15,319 nucleotides of DNA from Pseudomonadota bacterium (GTDB lineage: Bacteria > Pseudomonadota > Alphaproteobacteria > Rhizobiales > Xanthobacteraceae), in contig JAEYAW010000019.1 in NCBI GenBank assembly GCA_023404675.1, positions 1 to 15,319 on the forward strand. The letters are read 5' to 3'. Below the pieces are notes generated by a model. That model was not told where the DNA came from and made no database searches. It saw nothing but the letters and a program-made list of their open reading frames with translations. The position numbers and the translations under genes were made by a program. Of this stretch, positions 1 to 7,309 are shown in pieces; position 1 is the first letter of the stretch, and every line of letters begins with the position of its first letter.

Positions 1-2040
1 CGTGAACTTGAACGTGGCCATCGATTTGCGCAGCATATCGGCTTCGCCGGGCGTGAAGCCCGCGCAGGTGATCGCCACCCGCATCGCTTGCTCTTGAAAC
101 AGGGGCACGCCCAAGGTTTTTCCGAGCACCTGCTCGAGCTCGGGCTTGGGGTAATGGACGGGCTCGCGTCCTTCGCGGCGGCGAAGATAGGGATGGACCA
201 TGTCGCCCTGGATCGGGCCAGGCCGAACGATCGCCACCTGGACGACGAGGTCGTAATAGGTCCTGGGCTTGAGACGGGGGAGCATCGACATCTGCGCGCG
301 GCTTTCGATCTGAAACGTCCCGAGCGTATCGGCCTTCCTGATCATGGCGTAGGTACGAGGATCCTCGGCAGGAATCGTCGCAAGGTCGAGCTCGACGCCC
401 TTGTGCTGCGCGAGCAGATCGAGACCCTTCTTCATGCAGGTGAGCATGCCCAAGGCGAGGACGTCGACCTTCATAAATCGCAACGCGTCGATATCGTCCT
501 TGTCCCACTCGATGACCTGCCGGTCCTTCATGCTCGCCGGTTCGATCGGCACGAGATCGTCGAGCCGATCGTGGGTCAAGACAAAGCCGCCGGGGTGCTG
601 TGAGAGATGTCGTGGCGCGCCCATGAGCTGGCGCGCGAGATCGAGCGTCAATCGCAGCCGTCGATCGGCCAGATTGAGATTGAGCTCCTCGACATGGCGA
701 TTTTCAACGCCTTCCTCGGACCAGCCCCAGACCTGGCCCGAGAGCGACGAAATCAGATCTTCGGGCAGGCCGAGCGCCTTGCCGACATCGCGCAATGCGC
801 CTTTCGTGCGATAACGGATCACGGTCGAGCACAGAGCGGCATGATCGCGGCCGTAGGTCTCGAACACCCACTGCATGACGATCTCTCGCCTTTCGTGCTC
901 AAAATCGACGTCGATGTCGGGCGGCTCGCGGCGCTCTTCGCTGACGAAGCGCTCGAACAACAGGTCGTTGCGTCCGGGATCGATCGAGGTGATGCCGAGA
1001 ACGTAGCAGACGGCGGAATTCGCGGCCGAGCCGCGTCCCTGGCACAGGATGTCGCGTGAGCGCGCGAACCTGACGATGCTGTTGACCGTCAGGAAATACG
1101 GCGCGTAGTCGAGTTTGTTGATGAGGCGCAGCTCGTGCAGGAGGACAGCGCGCACCTCGTCGGGCAGCCCTTCGGGATAGCGCGTCGCCGCGCCCTCCCA
1201 GGTGAGCTTTTCAAGCGTCTCCTGCGGCGAGAGCGAAGGATCGTCGCGCTCCTCCGGATATTGATAGGCGAGTTCGTCGAGCGAAAAACGGCAGCGATCG
1301 GCGATTTCAAGCGTGCGCGCCAAAGCGTCGGAGTAACGCGTGAAGAGGCGATGCATCTCTTCGGGCGGCTTGAGAAAGCGATCGGCATGACGCTCGCGCC
1401 GATCGCCGAGCGCGTCGATCGTGACGTTGTGCCGGATGCATGTGACGACGTCCTGCAGGATCCGGCGATCGGGCGCGTGGAAGAGGACGTCATTGGTCAC
1501 GACGGTTCGGACCTTCGCGGCCGCAGCGGCGTTCGAGAGTGCGTGAAGCCGCAGTTGATCGTTCGGCCGGCGCCGGAGCGTGAGCGCCATATAGGCGCGA
1601 TCGGCGAATGCGTCGTGCAGCTGGCGCAGGTGCAATCGGCAATCATCATCGGCCGTGTCCGGCACGAGCACCGCGATGAGGCCCTCGCCGTAAGCAACGA
1701 CATCGGCCCATCCGAGGCTGCACTTGCCCTTGCCGGCGCGTCGCTTGCCTAGCGAGAGCAATCGGCAGAGCCGCGAATAAGCGGACCGGTCGCTCGGATA
1801 GACCAGGAGCGACATGCCGTCGGAGAGATCGAGGCGGCAGCCGACGATCAGGCGCACGCCGGTTGCCTTCGAAGCTTCGTGTGCGCGCACGATGCCGGCG
1901 AGGCTGTTGCGGTCGACGATCGCGAGCGCCTCGATGCCCTGCACCGCCGCCTGGGCGAAGAGCTCGTCGGCCGAGGAGGCTCCGCGCAGGAAGCTGAAGT
2001 GCGATGTCGTTTGCAACTCGACATAGCGATGGGTGCTCAT
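1..2040 (-). CDS. dnaE2: Error-prone DNA polymerase III alpha subunit DnaE2, N-terminal 680 residues (runs off window)
   Basis: Translesion polymerase of the C family that works with ImuA and ImuB in damage-induced mutagenesis. Translation of the minus strand from the ATG at 2040 stays open for 680 codons to the window edge; full-length DnaE2 is usually a little over 1,000 residues, so roughly the last third is missing. Visible parts are the PHP domain at the N-terminus (HFSFLRG near residue 14, AIVDRNSLAG near 40), the polymerase motif GRGSAANS at 335-342, the catalytic PDIDVDF at 374-380 and the third catalytic Asp in FMKVDVLALGML (D526). Start choice: the ATG overlaps the imuB stop as ATGA, implying translational coupling. 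The PHP region has the DnaE2-type DRNSLAG in place of the replicative TDH form, and the imuAB context also rules against the replicative DnaE1. Identification is firm. Confidence 0.96.
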   Translation of the reverse strand, partial: MSTHRYVELQTTSHFSFLRGASSADELFAQAAVQGIEALAIVDRNSLAGIVRAHEASKATGVRLIVGCRLDLSDGMSLLVYPSDRSAYSRLCRLLSLGKRRAGKGKCSLGWADVVAYGEGLIAVLVPDTADDDCRLHLRQLHDAFADRAYMALTLRRRPNDQLRLHALSNAAAAAKVRTVVTNDVLFHAPDRRILQDVVTCIRHNVTIDALGDRRERHADRFLKPPEEMHRLFTRYSDALARTLEIADRCRFSLDELAYQYPEERDDPSLSPQETLEKLTWEGAATRYPEGLPDEVRAVLLHELRLINKLDYAPYFLTVNSIVRFARSRDILCQGRGSAANSAVCYVLGITSIDPGRNDLLFERFVSEERREPPDIDVDFEHERREIVMQWVFETYGRDHAALCSTVIRYRTKGALRDVGKALGLPEDLISSLSGQVWGWSEEGVENRHVEELNLNLADRRLRLTLDLARQLMGAPRHLSQHPGGFVLTHDRLDDLVPIEPASMKDRQVIEWDKDDIDALRFMKVDVLALGMLTCMKKGLDLLAQHKGVELDLATIPAEDPRTYAMIRKADTLGTFQIESRAQMSMLPRLKPRTYYDLVVQVAIVRPGPIQGDMVHPYLRRREGREPVHYPKPELEQVLGKTLGVPLFQEQAMRVAITCAGFTPGEADMLRKSMATFKFT

Positions 2041-3560
2041 CCGAACACCCCGTGCATGAACCAGCGATGCGATCCGGTCGCAGCGTCTTCGCCGTCGCCG
2101 GCGCGATACACCCAATATCGCTCGCCGGCCTCGTCCTCGAGCCGGAAATAGTCGCGCACCGCGACGAGTTCGGCATCACGCTTCCACCATTCGCCGAACA
2201 CGCGCTCGGGCCCGTCGGCCCGTCGCACACGGCGGCGGATACCGCGCCAGGTAAAAGTGACCGGCGGATGGTCGGGCAAGAGCGCGACAGTCTCAATCGG
2301 CTCGGGGCGCGGCAGCAGGCGGGCCGGTCGCGGCCAATGGCCCGGCCAGGTGGCGCCGGTATCGGGCGCCATCGCAGGAATTTGAGCGACGGCCCGCTCG
2401 GGCACGTCGCTCGATAGCGGCGCCGCGCGGTAGACGGCGCGCTCACCGACGCGGTTGGCCAGCGTGTCGATCAGGTCGGACACATCGGGGATGGCCTCTT
2501 CGATGAGCGCGCTGACGGTCTGCTTGCGGACCAATGGTTCGGCGATGCTTGCGACGAGGGTCAGGACTTCAATGCCGAAGCCGGGATCGATCGTCTCGAT
2601 CCTGTCGCACAAGAGGCGGGTGAGGCGCTTCGCGTCGCGAACGGGCACAGCCATGCCGACGCGGATTGCCTGGCGCTGGTTGTCGACGCGCCGCAGATGA
2701 AGATCTAGCCGTCGCGCACCGAGGTCCATTTCCTCAAGGCGTTCGCACAGCGCGACGACGAGCTTGCCGATGTAACGCGCGATGGTCTCGGCGGCGCCGA
2801 TCGGTTCGGCAAAACTGCGCCGGACCTCGATGAGATCGGCCGGCCGAACCGGATCGATCGGCTCCGCCGCCGCGCCGATCGCCTGATCGAGCCGCCGCCC
2901 GAGCTCGGGACCGAAACGAAGCGTCAGCGGCGCACGCGACTGCAATAGGAGGTCCCCGATCCACTCGAAGCCGAGCACACGCAGATCGTGGGTCATGGCG
3001 GCCGGCAAACGTAGCGCTTCCAACGGCAAGGGAGAGATAGTCGCCGGACAATGTCCGGGCGCTGCGACGAAAGCCGGCTGTGCGACATAGCGGGCGAAGG
3101 CGTGCGCAGCGCCCCAGCTGTCGGCGACGGCGGCGCGCGCGGAGATGCCGGACATGGCAAGGCGCCCGATCAGCGCATCGAGCATCGCCTCCTCACCGCC
3201 ATGGAGATGGTCGGCGCCCGTGGTGTCGATCACGATGCCGTCGTCGCCATCCACCGCGACGATGGGGGCAAAACGTTGCAGCACCCATAAGGCGAGGCGC
3301 TCGAGCGCCTCGAAATCTGCGACCGGATCGGCATCCTGGATGAGCAGGTCCCGTACGAGGACCTGCGCCTTCGCGACCGGCATGCCAGGCCGAAGGCCAG
3401 CCGCCTGCGCGGCGGCATCCGCCGACACCACCACGCGCCGGCTTCCTTCCCGGCCGATCAGGATGAGCGGGGCCTCAAGCGGAGGCGCCGCGTCGCCGCC
3501 CTTCCGCCGCAGCCGGTCGGTCGACCAGCTCGGCAGGAAGAGCGAGACAACCCGTGTCAT
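2037..3560 (-). CDS. imuB: ImuB, inactive Y-family polymerase-like mutagenesis protein
   Basis: ImuB is the hub of the ImuA-ImuB-DnaE2 mutasome; in characterised systems it binds the beta clamp and DnaE2 and has no polymerase activity of its own. The start used here, ATG at 3560, gives MTRVVSLFLPSWSTDRLRR, the usual family N-terminus, and a 507-residue protein; an upstream ATG at 3587 would add nine atypical residues. The N-terminal strand lacks the DxD metal ligands of active Y-family enzymes (LFLPSW there), and the second acidic motif is replaced by VIDTTGADHLHGGE. The C-terminus carries the family tail with GEWW, RDYFR, YWVYRAGD and WFMHGVFG. It overlaps imuA by 86 bases in another frame and dnaE2 by 4 bases, as expected of one transcript. 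Confidence 0.95.
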   Translation of the reverse strand: MTRVVSLFLPSWSTDRLRRKGGDAAPPLEAPLILIGREGSRRVVVSADAAAQAAGLRPGMPVAKAQVLVRDLLIQDADPVADFEALERLALWVLQRFAPIVAVDGDDGIVIDTTGADHLHGGEEAMLDALIGRLAMSGISARAAVADSWGAAHAFARYVAQPAFVAAPGHCPATISPLPLEALRLPAAMTHDLRVLGFEWIGDLLLQSRAPLTLRFGPELGRRLDQAIGAAAEPIDPVRPADLIEVRRSFAEPIGAAETIARYIGKLVVALCERLEEMDLGARRLDLHLRRVDNQRQAIRVGMAVPVRDAKRLTRLLCDRIETIDPGFGIEVLTLVASIAEPLVRKQTVSALIEEAIPDVSDLIDTLANRVGERAVYRAAPLSSDVPERAVAQIPAMAPDTGATWPGHWPRPARLLPRPEPIETVALLPDHPPVTFTWRGIRRRVRRADGPERVFGEWWKRDAELVAVRDYFRLEDEAGERYWVYRAGDGEDAATGSHRWFMHGVFG

Positions 3561-4227
3561 CGCAAGCCTCCAACTCGAAATCTGCACTCTCGCCCGCGCG
3601 GGCGCGGATCAATTCGACGAGCCATCGATGACGGCCCACACCGGGAACCGGAAGCGGCGACGAGGACAACACCGAAATTCTCCAGCGCGTCATGGCTGCG
3701 GTCGGTTGCCCGAAATCGGCTGCCTCGGTCTGGCGCCGCCAGCGCCGGAGCGCGATACCGATCGTACCGGCTCCTTCAGCCGCGAGTTGGAGTCGCCGTG
3801 ACGCAGTCATCGAGAGACGCGCGACCTCGCCAACGACGGCGCCCAGTCCGCCATGACGAAGACCCTCCTCCATGCAGGCGAGAAGCGACTTGTCGTCACC
3901 CGCCTCGACGTAGATCACCCTGTCGGGCGGCAAACCTGCCTGGGCAAGTGCGGGCGCGAAAAGGTCTGGGCGCGTGATGCACCACAGGACCTTGCCTTTC
4001 GTCCGCGCTGCGACGCCGCCGGCGAAGAGGGCTGCGGCCGCGCCGTCAACGGCGCCGAATCCGCCGCCCGCCACCTCGTGCAGAGCGCCGAGTGCCAGCC
4101 CTCCGCCGGGAAGTCGTGAGTCCACCTCGGCGATTCCGAATGGAAGCACCGATTTCGCGCGCGGGGTTCGACCCTCGATCTTCTCGATTTGCGCGCGCAA
4201 CGACTCTATGGCGGGCTGCGGCCGCAC
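3475..4227 (-). CDS. imuA: ImuA, RecA-like mutagenesis accessory protein
   Basis: First gene of the SOS mutagenesis operon, 250 residues, sometimes annotated as SulA-related or RecA-like. It opens with an amphipathic stretch (ESLRAQIEKIEGR), then LPFGIAEVDSRLPGGGLALGALHEV, the RecA-like entry where a Walker A loop would be but without GKT/S. This is followed by GKVLWCITRPDLFAPALAQAGL, DRVIYVEAGDD and a late RWRISVLSSSPLPVPGVGRHRWLVELIRAR block, all in family order. The start is GTG at 4227; AGGAGG lies about 12 bases upstream. The last 28 codons overlap imuB. The start sits 37 bases downstream of a LexA box, so SOS induction is expected. Confidence 0.93.
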   Translation of the reverse strand: MRPQPAIESLRAQIEKIEGRTPRAKSVLPFGIAEVDSRLPGGGLALGALHEVAGGGFGAVDGAAAALFAGGVAARTKGKVLWCITRPDLFAPALAQAGLPPDRVIYVEAGDDKSLLACMEEGLRHGGLGAVVGEVARLSMTASRRLQLAAEGAGTIGIALRRWRRQTEAADFGQPTAAMTRWRISVLSSSPLPVPGVGRHRWLVELIRARAGESADFELEACDDTGCLALPAELVDRPAAAEGRRRGASA

Positions 4228-4264
4228 GTTGGTCCTTGACCTCCTGCGATGGCTCTTGCATCAT

Positions 4265-4279
4265 GTTCTCTATTTGTTC
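4265..4279 (-). promoter_or_regulatory. LexA (SOS) box, GTTC-N7-GTTC
   Basis: The plus strand reads GTTC TCTATTT GTTC, a perfect match to the direct-repeat SOS box used by LexA in many alphaproteobacteria (GAAC-N7-GAAC on the coding strand). It ends 37 bases before the imuA start and overlaps the likely -10 region, the normal repressing position. No other copy was found in the window. Confidence 0.88.
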
Positions 4280-4302
4280 TGTGCTGTTGGGGCGAGAGTC
4301 AA
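4272..4302 (-). promoter_or_regulatory. Putative imuA promoter
   Basis: On the minus strand TTGACT (4297-4302) matches five of six -35 consensus bases. A weak -10 (ACAAAT or an offset of it) falls 17-19 bases downstream and inside the LexA box. Overlap of the -10 with the operator suits LexA repression. The -10 is poor, so this is a prediction. Confidence 0.45.
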
Positions 4303-4456
4303 GAGCGGTTGAGCGAATCGCGTCTGAGGTGAGGCGATCGGGACGCGAAGGGCTTTGCCTTTGCGGGCGGGGCTGAGACAATTGCCGGTGTTCGTTCACC
4401 CAGAAGCATGATGCCGCCGCGGTTGCCCTACGATCTGCCTCGCAGCCTCCAACTGC

Positions 4457-4475
4457 CACCCCAGAAAAAGGGGTG
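4457..4475 (-). terminator. Hairpin after the toxin gene, possible terminator
   Basis: CACCCC and GGGGTG pair perfectly around a 7-base A-rich loop (T-rich on the minus strand), 12 bases beyond the toxin stop. No T-tract follows on the minus strand, so intrinsic termination would be weak. The remaining gene-free bases between here and the imuA promoter (4303-4456) show no other feature I can support. Confidence 0.35.
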
Positions 4476-4487
4476 ATGATGGCTGGC

Positions 4488-4781
4488 TCAGCCTTGCGGC
4501 AGCTCATCCGGCCATCTTTGGGCGCCGTGCAGGACGCGCAGAATTCGGATCGTCTCAGCGGTCACGGCGTAGGCTGCCACATAGGGCGTGCCGGTGATGA
4601 CGAGCTCGCGCGTGCCGGCGACGCGGCCGGGACGGCCGCTCTCCGGAAAGTCGACCAAGCGGCGCGCTGCGGTGGCGATCCGCTCGTCGACGGCGATCGC
4701 CGCGCGCGGATTGTCCGCTTCGATATGGGTGAAGATGCCGTCGCGATCGGCGAGCGCGAAGGCCGACCAGACGAGTTTCAC
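4488..4781 (-). CDS. ParE/RelE-superfamily toxin
   Basis: A 97-residue toxin-like protein of a type II toxin-antitoxin pair. The fold signature runs through the whole length: MKLVWSAFALADRDGIFTHI (strand and first helix), a helical middle with RIATAARRLVDFPESGRPGR, then GTRELVITGTPYVAAYAV and TIRILRVLHGAQRWP, the final strands and conserved basic tail of ParE-like toxins. ParE members poison DNA gyrase and RelE members cleave mRNA at the ribosome; FPESGRPG favours the ParE side, but the target is inferred. The start is GTG at 4781, sharing GTGA with the antitoxin stop, so the pair is translationally coupled with the antitoxin first. Confidence 0.85.
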   Translation of the reverse strand: MKLVWSAFALADRDGIFTHIEADNPRAAIAVDERIATAARRLVDFPESGRPGRVAGTRELVITGTPYVAAYAVTAETIRILRVLHGAQRWPDELPQG

Positions 4782-5083
4782 GATCCGCCGGCGGCCTTGC
4801 GCCGGGCGTCCGCGCGGCGAGCGGCGAAATGCGTCTCGGCCTGCTCGTCAGGCACGTCGGGGCGCGTATCCTGCAGCGCCTCTTGCACCTTCGTCCGGAA
4901 CCAGGCGTCATGCGCCTCGCTGTTGGTGACGAGTTCCAGCGGAAGCGCGCCTTCATTGGCGGTTCGGGTGAGCAGGATGCGCACGGCGTCCGACACCGTG
5001 AGCCCTATGCCCTCGAGCACGGCGGACGCGCGGTCCCGTACGTCAGCGTCGATTCGGGTCTGAACAAGCGCATTTGTGGCCAT
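4778..5083 (-). CDS. RelB/DinJ-family antitoxin
   Basis: Antitoxin partner of the downstream ParE-like toxin, 101 residues. The N-terminus ATNALVQTRIDADVRDRASAVL followed by GLTVSDAVRILLTRTANEGALP is the ribbon-helix-helix DNA-binding segment typical of RelB/DinJ, which normally also represses its own operon. The polar, charged C-terminal half would wrap the toxin. The ATG at 5083 was chosen because AAAGGAGG lies 6 bases upstream and the family N-terminus begins there; an upstream ATG at 5143 would lie before the predicted transcription start. Confidence 0.87.
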   Translation of the reverse strand: MATNALVQTRIDADVRDRASAVLEGIGLTVSDAVRILLTRTANEGALPLELVTNSEAHDAWFRTKVQEALQDTRPDVPDEQAETHFAARRADARRKAAGGS

Positions 5084-5112
5084 GATCGCCTCCTTTCCAA
5101 GGAAATGTAATG

Positions 5113-5143
5113 CAATTGAATGACGAATGCCAGCCCCCGTCAA
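5113..5143 (-). promoter_or_regulatory. Toxin-antitoxin promoter and probable autoregulatory operator
   Basis: The minus strand shows TTGACG (5138-5143), a 17-base spacer, then TTCAAT (5115-5120). The -10 overlaps an imperfect palindrome (ATTCAATTGCAT centred on CAATTG at 5113-5118), followed by repeated CATT units. This is where a ribbon-helix-helix antitoxin would bind to repress its own operon. Promoter spacing is good; the operator is inferred. Confidence 0.5.
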
Positions 5144-5161
5144 AGGCCGGAGCGGAGAGCA

Positions 5162-6088
5162 TCAAGCCGCCTCCGGCACAGTCTCCGCCTGCGGCTGCAG
5201 ACCATGCAGATAGGCGCAGGCCCGCTGCGCGTGCGCGGCGGCCGAGAAGATGAAGCGCTTGTCGTTGGCGAGGACCGCGAGCCAGGATGCGAGGTAGCTC
5301 GCATGGTCGGCGCGCGGCTCGAGCTCGGGGACGATTCCTAGATCGGCGCTGACGAAACAAGCGCCCAGATCGGCGATCAGCTCCTCGCGGGCGCGTTCGC
5401 TGCGATCGCTGTGATAGCGCGAGAGATCGCGGTTGAGCCGATGCTCCGCGCCAGCCCAATGCACGGTCTCATGCGCCAGCGTGGCGTAATAGCTCTCCGG
5501 GTCGCGGAACGACTCGAAGGGCGGCATCTGAATGAGATCGAGCAACGGCGCGAAGAACGCCCTGTCGCCGCCGTGCCGGATGACGGCGCCGGTGTTGGCA
5601 AAGAATGCGTCGGCATGGGCGATGCGCTGCGCCGCCGCTGCGGGCGCCGCCGGCCGGGCGTATAAGTGCTCCGGCAAGCCGTCGATCTGGTCGACGCAGA
5701 AGACCGAATAAGCGCGCAGGAACGGAATCGCGCGCTCCACCTCGTCGCCATGCTCGTCGGTCTCCGTTCTCGTGAGCCGATTGGCATAGACGACGGTCGT
5801 GCCGGTCTCACCCTTGCGGACATTGCCGCCGAGCTCAAGGGCCTGCTTGAACGTCATCCAGATCGGCGAGGCGAAGCCCCGCGCCACGGCCTCCGACCAG
5901 AGCAGCACGACATTGATGCCCTGATAGGGCAGGCCGTTGTGGCGCAGGGGCCGCGTGATGCGTCCGGCGCCATTCGCAGCGCTCCACGGCTGAATCCACG
6001 GGCGAACACCGCGTTCCAGGTCGGCGACGATGCGATCTGTGATCCGCGCATAGATGTCGACGCGGGACTTTGTTTGCTTACCAGTCAT
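5162..6088 (-). CDS. ardC: ArdC-type antirestriction protein, copy 1
   Basis: 308 residues: an N-terminal ArdC ssDNA-binding-type domain (residues about 8-135: DIYARITDRIVADLERG, PW.QPW, GINVVLLW, GGNVRKGETGTTVVYA) followed by a zincin metallopeptidase-like domain with HETVH at 206-210 and the downstream EELIAD (about 235-240) supplying the third metal ligand. ArdC proteins on conjugative plasmids protect incoming DNA from type I and some type II restriction. The ATG at 6088 has GGAGG 8 bases upstream; an in-frame ATG at 6157 would add 23 arginine-rich residues unlike the family. It is clearly diverged from the second ArdC at 12591-13553, so the two are not a recent duplication. Confidence 0.9.
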   Translation of the reverse strand: MTGKQTKSRVDIYARITDRIVADLERGVRPWIQPWSAANGAGRITRPLRHNGLPYQGINVVLLWSEAVARGFASPIWMTFKQALELGGNVRKGETGTTVVYANRLTRTETDEHGDEVERAIPFLRAYSVFCVDQIDGLPEHLYARPAAPAAAAQRIAHADAFFANTGAVIRHGGDRAFFAPLLDLIQMPPFESFRDPESYYATLAHETVHWAGAEHRLNRDLSRYHSDRSERAREELIADLGACFVSADLGIVPELEPRADHASYLASWLAVLANDKRFIFSAAAHAQRACAYLHGLQPQAETVPEAA

Positions 6089-6181
6089 GATCCGAACCTC
6101 CGTTGGAGGCCGCGCCGATCGCGGCCCGTCACGGCGGTCCGCCGCGGAGGCCCGCACGGCCGCGCATCCGGTTGAGGTTCA
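6089..6181 (-). promoter_or_regulatory. Structured leader of ardC copy 1 with pairable ribosome binding site
   Basis: On the minus strand the ribosome binding site GGAGG (6097-6101) can pair with CCTCC (6105-6109) around a 3-base loop. Just upstream, GGCCGCG/CGCGGCC (6120-6126 with 6108-6114) forms a 7-bp hairpin sharing two bases with it, so the two compete. A longer-range arm at 6174-6181 (TGAACCTC) could also pair with the binding site. It shares the 9-mer CGTGACGGG with the parB-like leader but lacks the matching 3' arm, so it is not the same design. Confidence 0.4.
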
Positions 6182-6348
6182 TGAGCGAGATGACTGGCGA
6201 CGCGCCGGACCGGAACGTCAGTGGAGGACGGCCACGCCGTTGCGCTGCCGCGCAGGCCGGAGCATGGACCGAAAGCCGAGACGGGCGGCGATCGCCGCCC
6301 GCATCTCTCCTTCTCCTGCCTTCTTTTCGCGTCCGCGCTGCGCGACAT

Positions 6349-6375
6349 GAAAAAAGCCGGTCCCGAAGGACCGGC
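6349..6375 (-). terminator. Rho-independent terminator of the 195-residue gene
   Basis: The minus strand reads GCCGGTCC-TTCG-GGACCGGC followed directly by TTTTTTC: an 8-bp perfect stem with a UUCG tetraloop and a U tract, about 50 bases after the stop at 6427. This is a textbook intrinsic terminator for the minus-strand gene. An 18-base GC palindrome at 6283-6300 further down has no T tract. Confidence 0.88.
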
Positions 6376-6426
6376 CGGAATTGGTCGGAGAGGAAGAAAG
6401 GCGGGGCCGAAGCCCCGCCGGCGGCA

Positions 6427-7014
6427 TCACTCGAATGCCGCCATCTGGACCTCTGCCGCCTTGCGGCTGACGGTCTCGCCGGGATGCTCGGGATGGCGCT
6501 CGAACGGCTTCCAGCTCTCGCCGACGACGTGCTCGTAAGCGGCGATCGCGCCTTCGGCCGCCATGCGCAGGGCGTGCGCCTGCACCCCGACTTCGGCGGC
6601 GAACTCGCGCTTGCGCTGGGCCGCGGAGTCGAAGCCGACGGGTCCGTCGAGGTCCTCGTCGCGGGCGTCGTTGGCCAATCGCGCCGTCGCCTCGCGGGCG
6701 TCGGTCACGGCCCGGCTGTAGAACTGCCCGGCGCCGTGGGCGGAGCCGACATAGGAGCCGACGATTCGCTGCAGGTGGATCTGCATGGCGCGTTCGCTGA
6801 GGCCCTCGCCGAGCACGTCCGCAGTCTCGGTGATGAGCCGCTGATGCAGATCGCGGATGCCGTCACTGTCGAGGATGGTGAGACCGAAGCTCTCGGCGAT
6901 GCGGGTGGCCTGCGCTGCGTCGGGGCAGACGAGCCGGATCATTTCGACCGTGGTGCCGCGGCGAAGCTGGACAACGCGGGCGCTGGGGCGGGATGCGCGA
7001 GCGGTCTTGGTCAT
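6427..7014 (-). CDS. Conserved-looking hypothetical protein, 195 residues, unrecognised
   Basis: I do not recognise the family. The protein is soluble, mostly helical and charged, with no signal peptide or membrane segment. The N-terminus is basic (MTKTARASRPSARVVQLRRG), the middle has AESFGLTILDSDGIRDLHQRLITETADVLG and the C-terminal half has AAQRKREFAAEVGVQAHALRMAAEGAIAAYEHVVGESWKPFE. The ATG at 7014 is preceded by AGGAAAGGA with 7-8 bases spacing; the frame stays open upstream but shows no protein-like composition there. It has its own intrinsic terminator and a very long, GC-rich, foldable upstream region. The neighbours (ardC, parB-like) suggest an accessory role in plasmid establishment or anti-defence; that is context only. 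Confidence 0.75.
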   Translation of the reverse strand: MTKTARASRPSARVVQLRRGTTVEMIRLVCPDAAQATRIAESFGLTILDSDGIRDLHQRLITETADVLGEGLSERAMQIHLQRIVGSYVGSAHGAGQFYSRAVTDAREATARLANDARDEDLDGPVGFDSAAQRKREFAAEVGVQAHALRMAAEGAIAAYEHVVGESWKPFERHPEHPGETVSRKAAEVQMAAFE

Positions 7015-7042
7015 GGGAGTGTCCTTTCCTGGTTGCGCCGTC

Positions 7043-7243
7043 GGGGTCGATCCGGCCCCTGCCGGACCCCCTTCGGGTGCGGTCGCCCGGCGCCGCCGGC
7101 ACGAGGGCCGCTTCAAGACCCGGGGGCCGCCAGGCGAGCGAGGTCCGGTTGCGGACAAGCGGGGCTCCAGCCCTGCGCAGGCCGCGGCCGGGCCTTGTCG
7201 AGATCGGCGGGCTCCGGCCGCTTGCGGCTTGGTCTTGAAGCGG
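7043..7243 (-). other. Gene-free, highly foldable region (candidate structured RNA or leader)
   Basis: No reading frame here looks coding. A 13-base perfect inverted repeat (CCGCTTCAAGACC at 7108-7120, its complement at 7231-7243) closes a segment of about 110 bases. That segment holds several further perfect stems: 7143-7147 with 7152-7156, 7162-7166 with 7169-7173, and 7184-7191 with 7214-7221 (GCGGCCGG/CCGGCCGC). On the gene side, 7051-7056 pairs with 7061-7066 and GGGG/CCCC (7043-7046, 7067-7070) extends that stem. Together this resembles a multibranch fold in the 5' leader of the minus-strand gene starting at 7014. Very high GC raises the chance of incidental stems. Confidence 0.4.
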
Positions 7244-7309
7244 ACCGCCGGGGGCGCAGACCGCAGCAAACCCGAGGGGCGGGCCGACAGGGTGCGGGCC
7301 GGGTTGGCG

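Noticed and set aside
88..1752. Several plus-strand and minus-strand frames in the leftmost 2 kb
   Set aside because: The minus-strand frame from 2040 to 1 encodes continuous DnaE2 with all motifs, so the others are shadows.
4388..4398. GTTCGTTC as a second LexA box
   Set aside because: The two GTTC units are adjacent without the required 7-base spacer.
6283..6300. Perfect 18-base GC palindrome as an operator or terminator
   Set aside because: Such GC palindromes are common at this composition; no T tract or promoter lies next to it.
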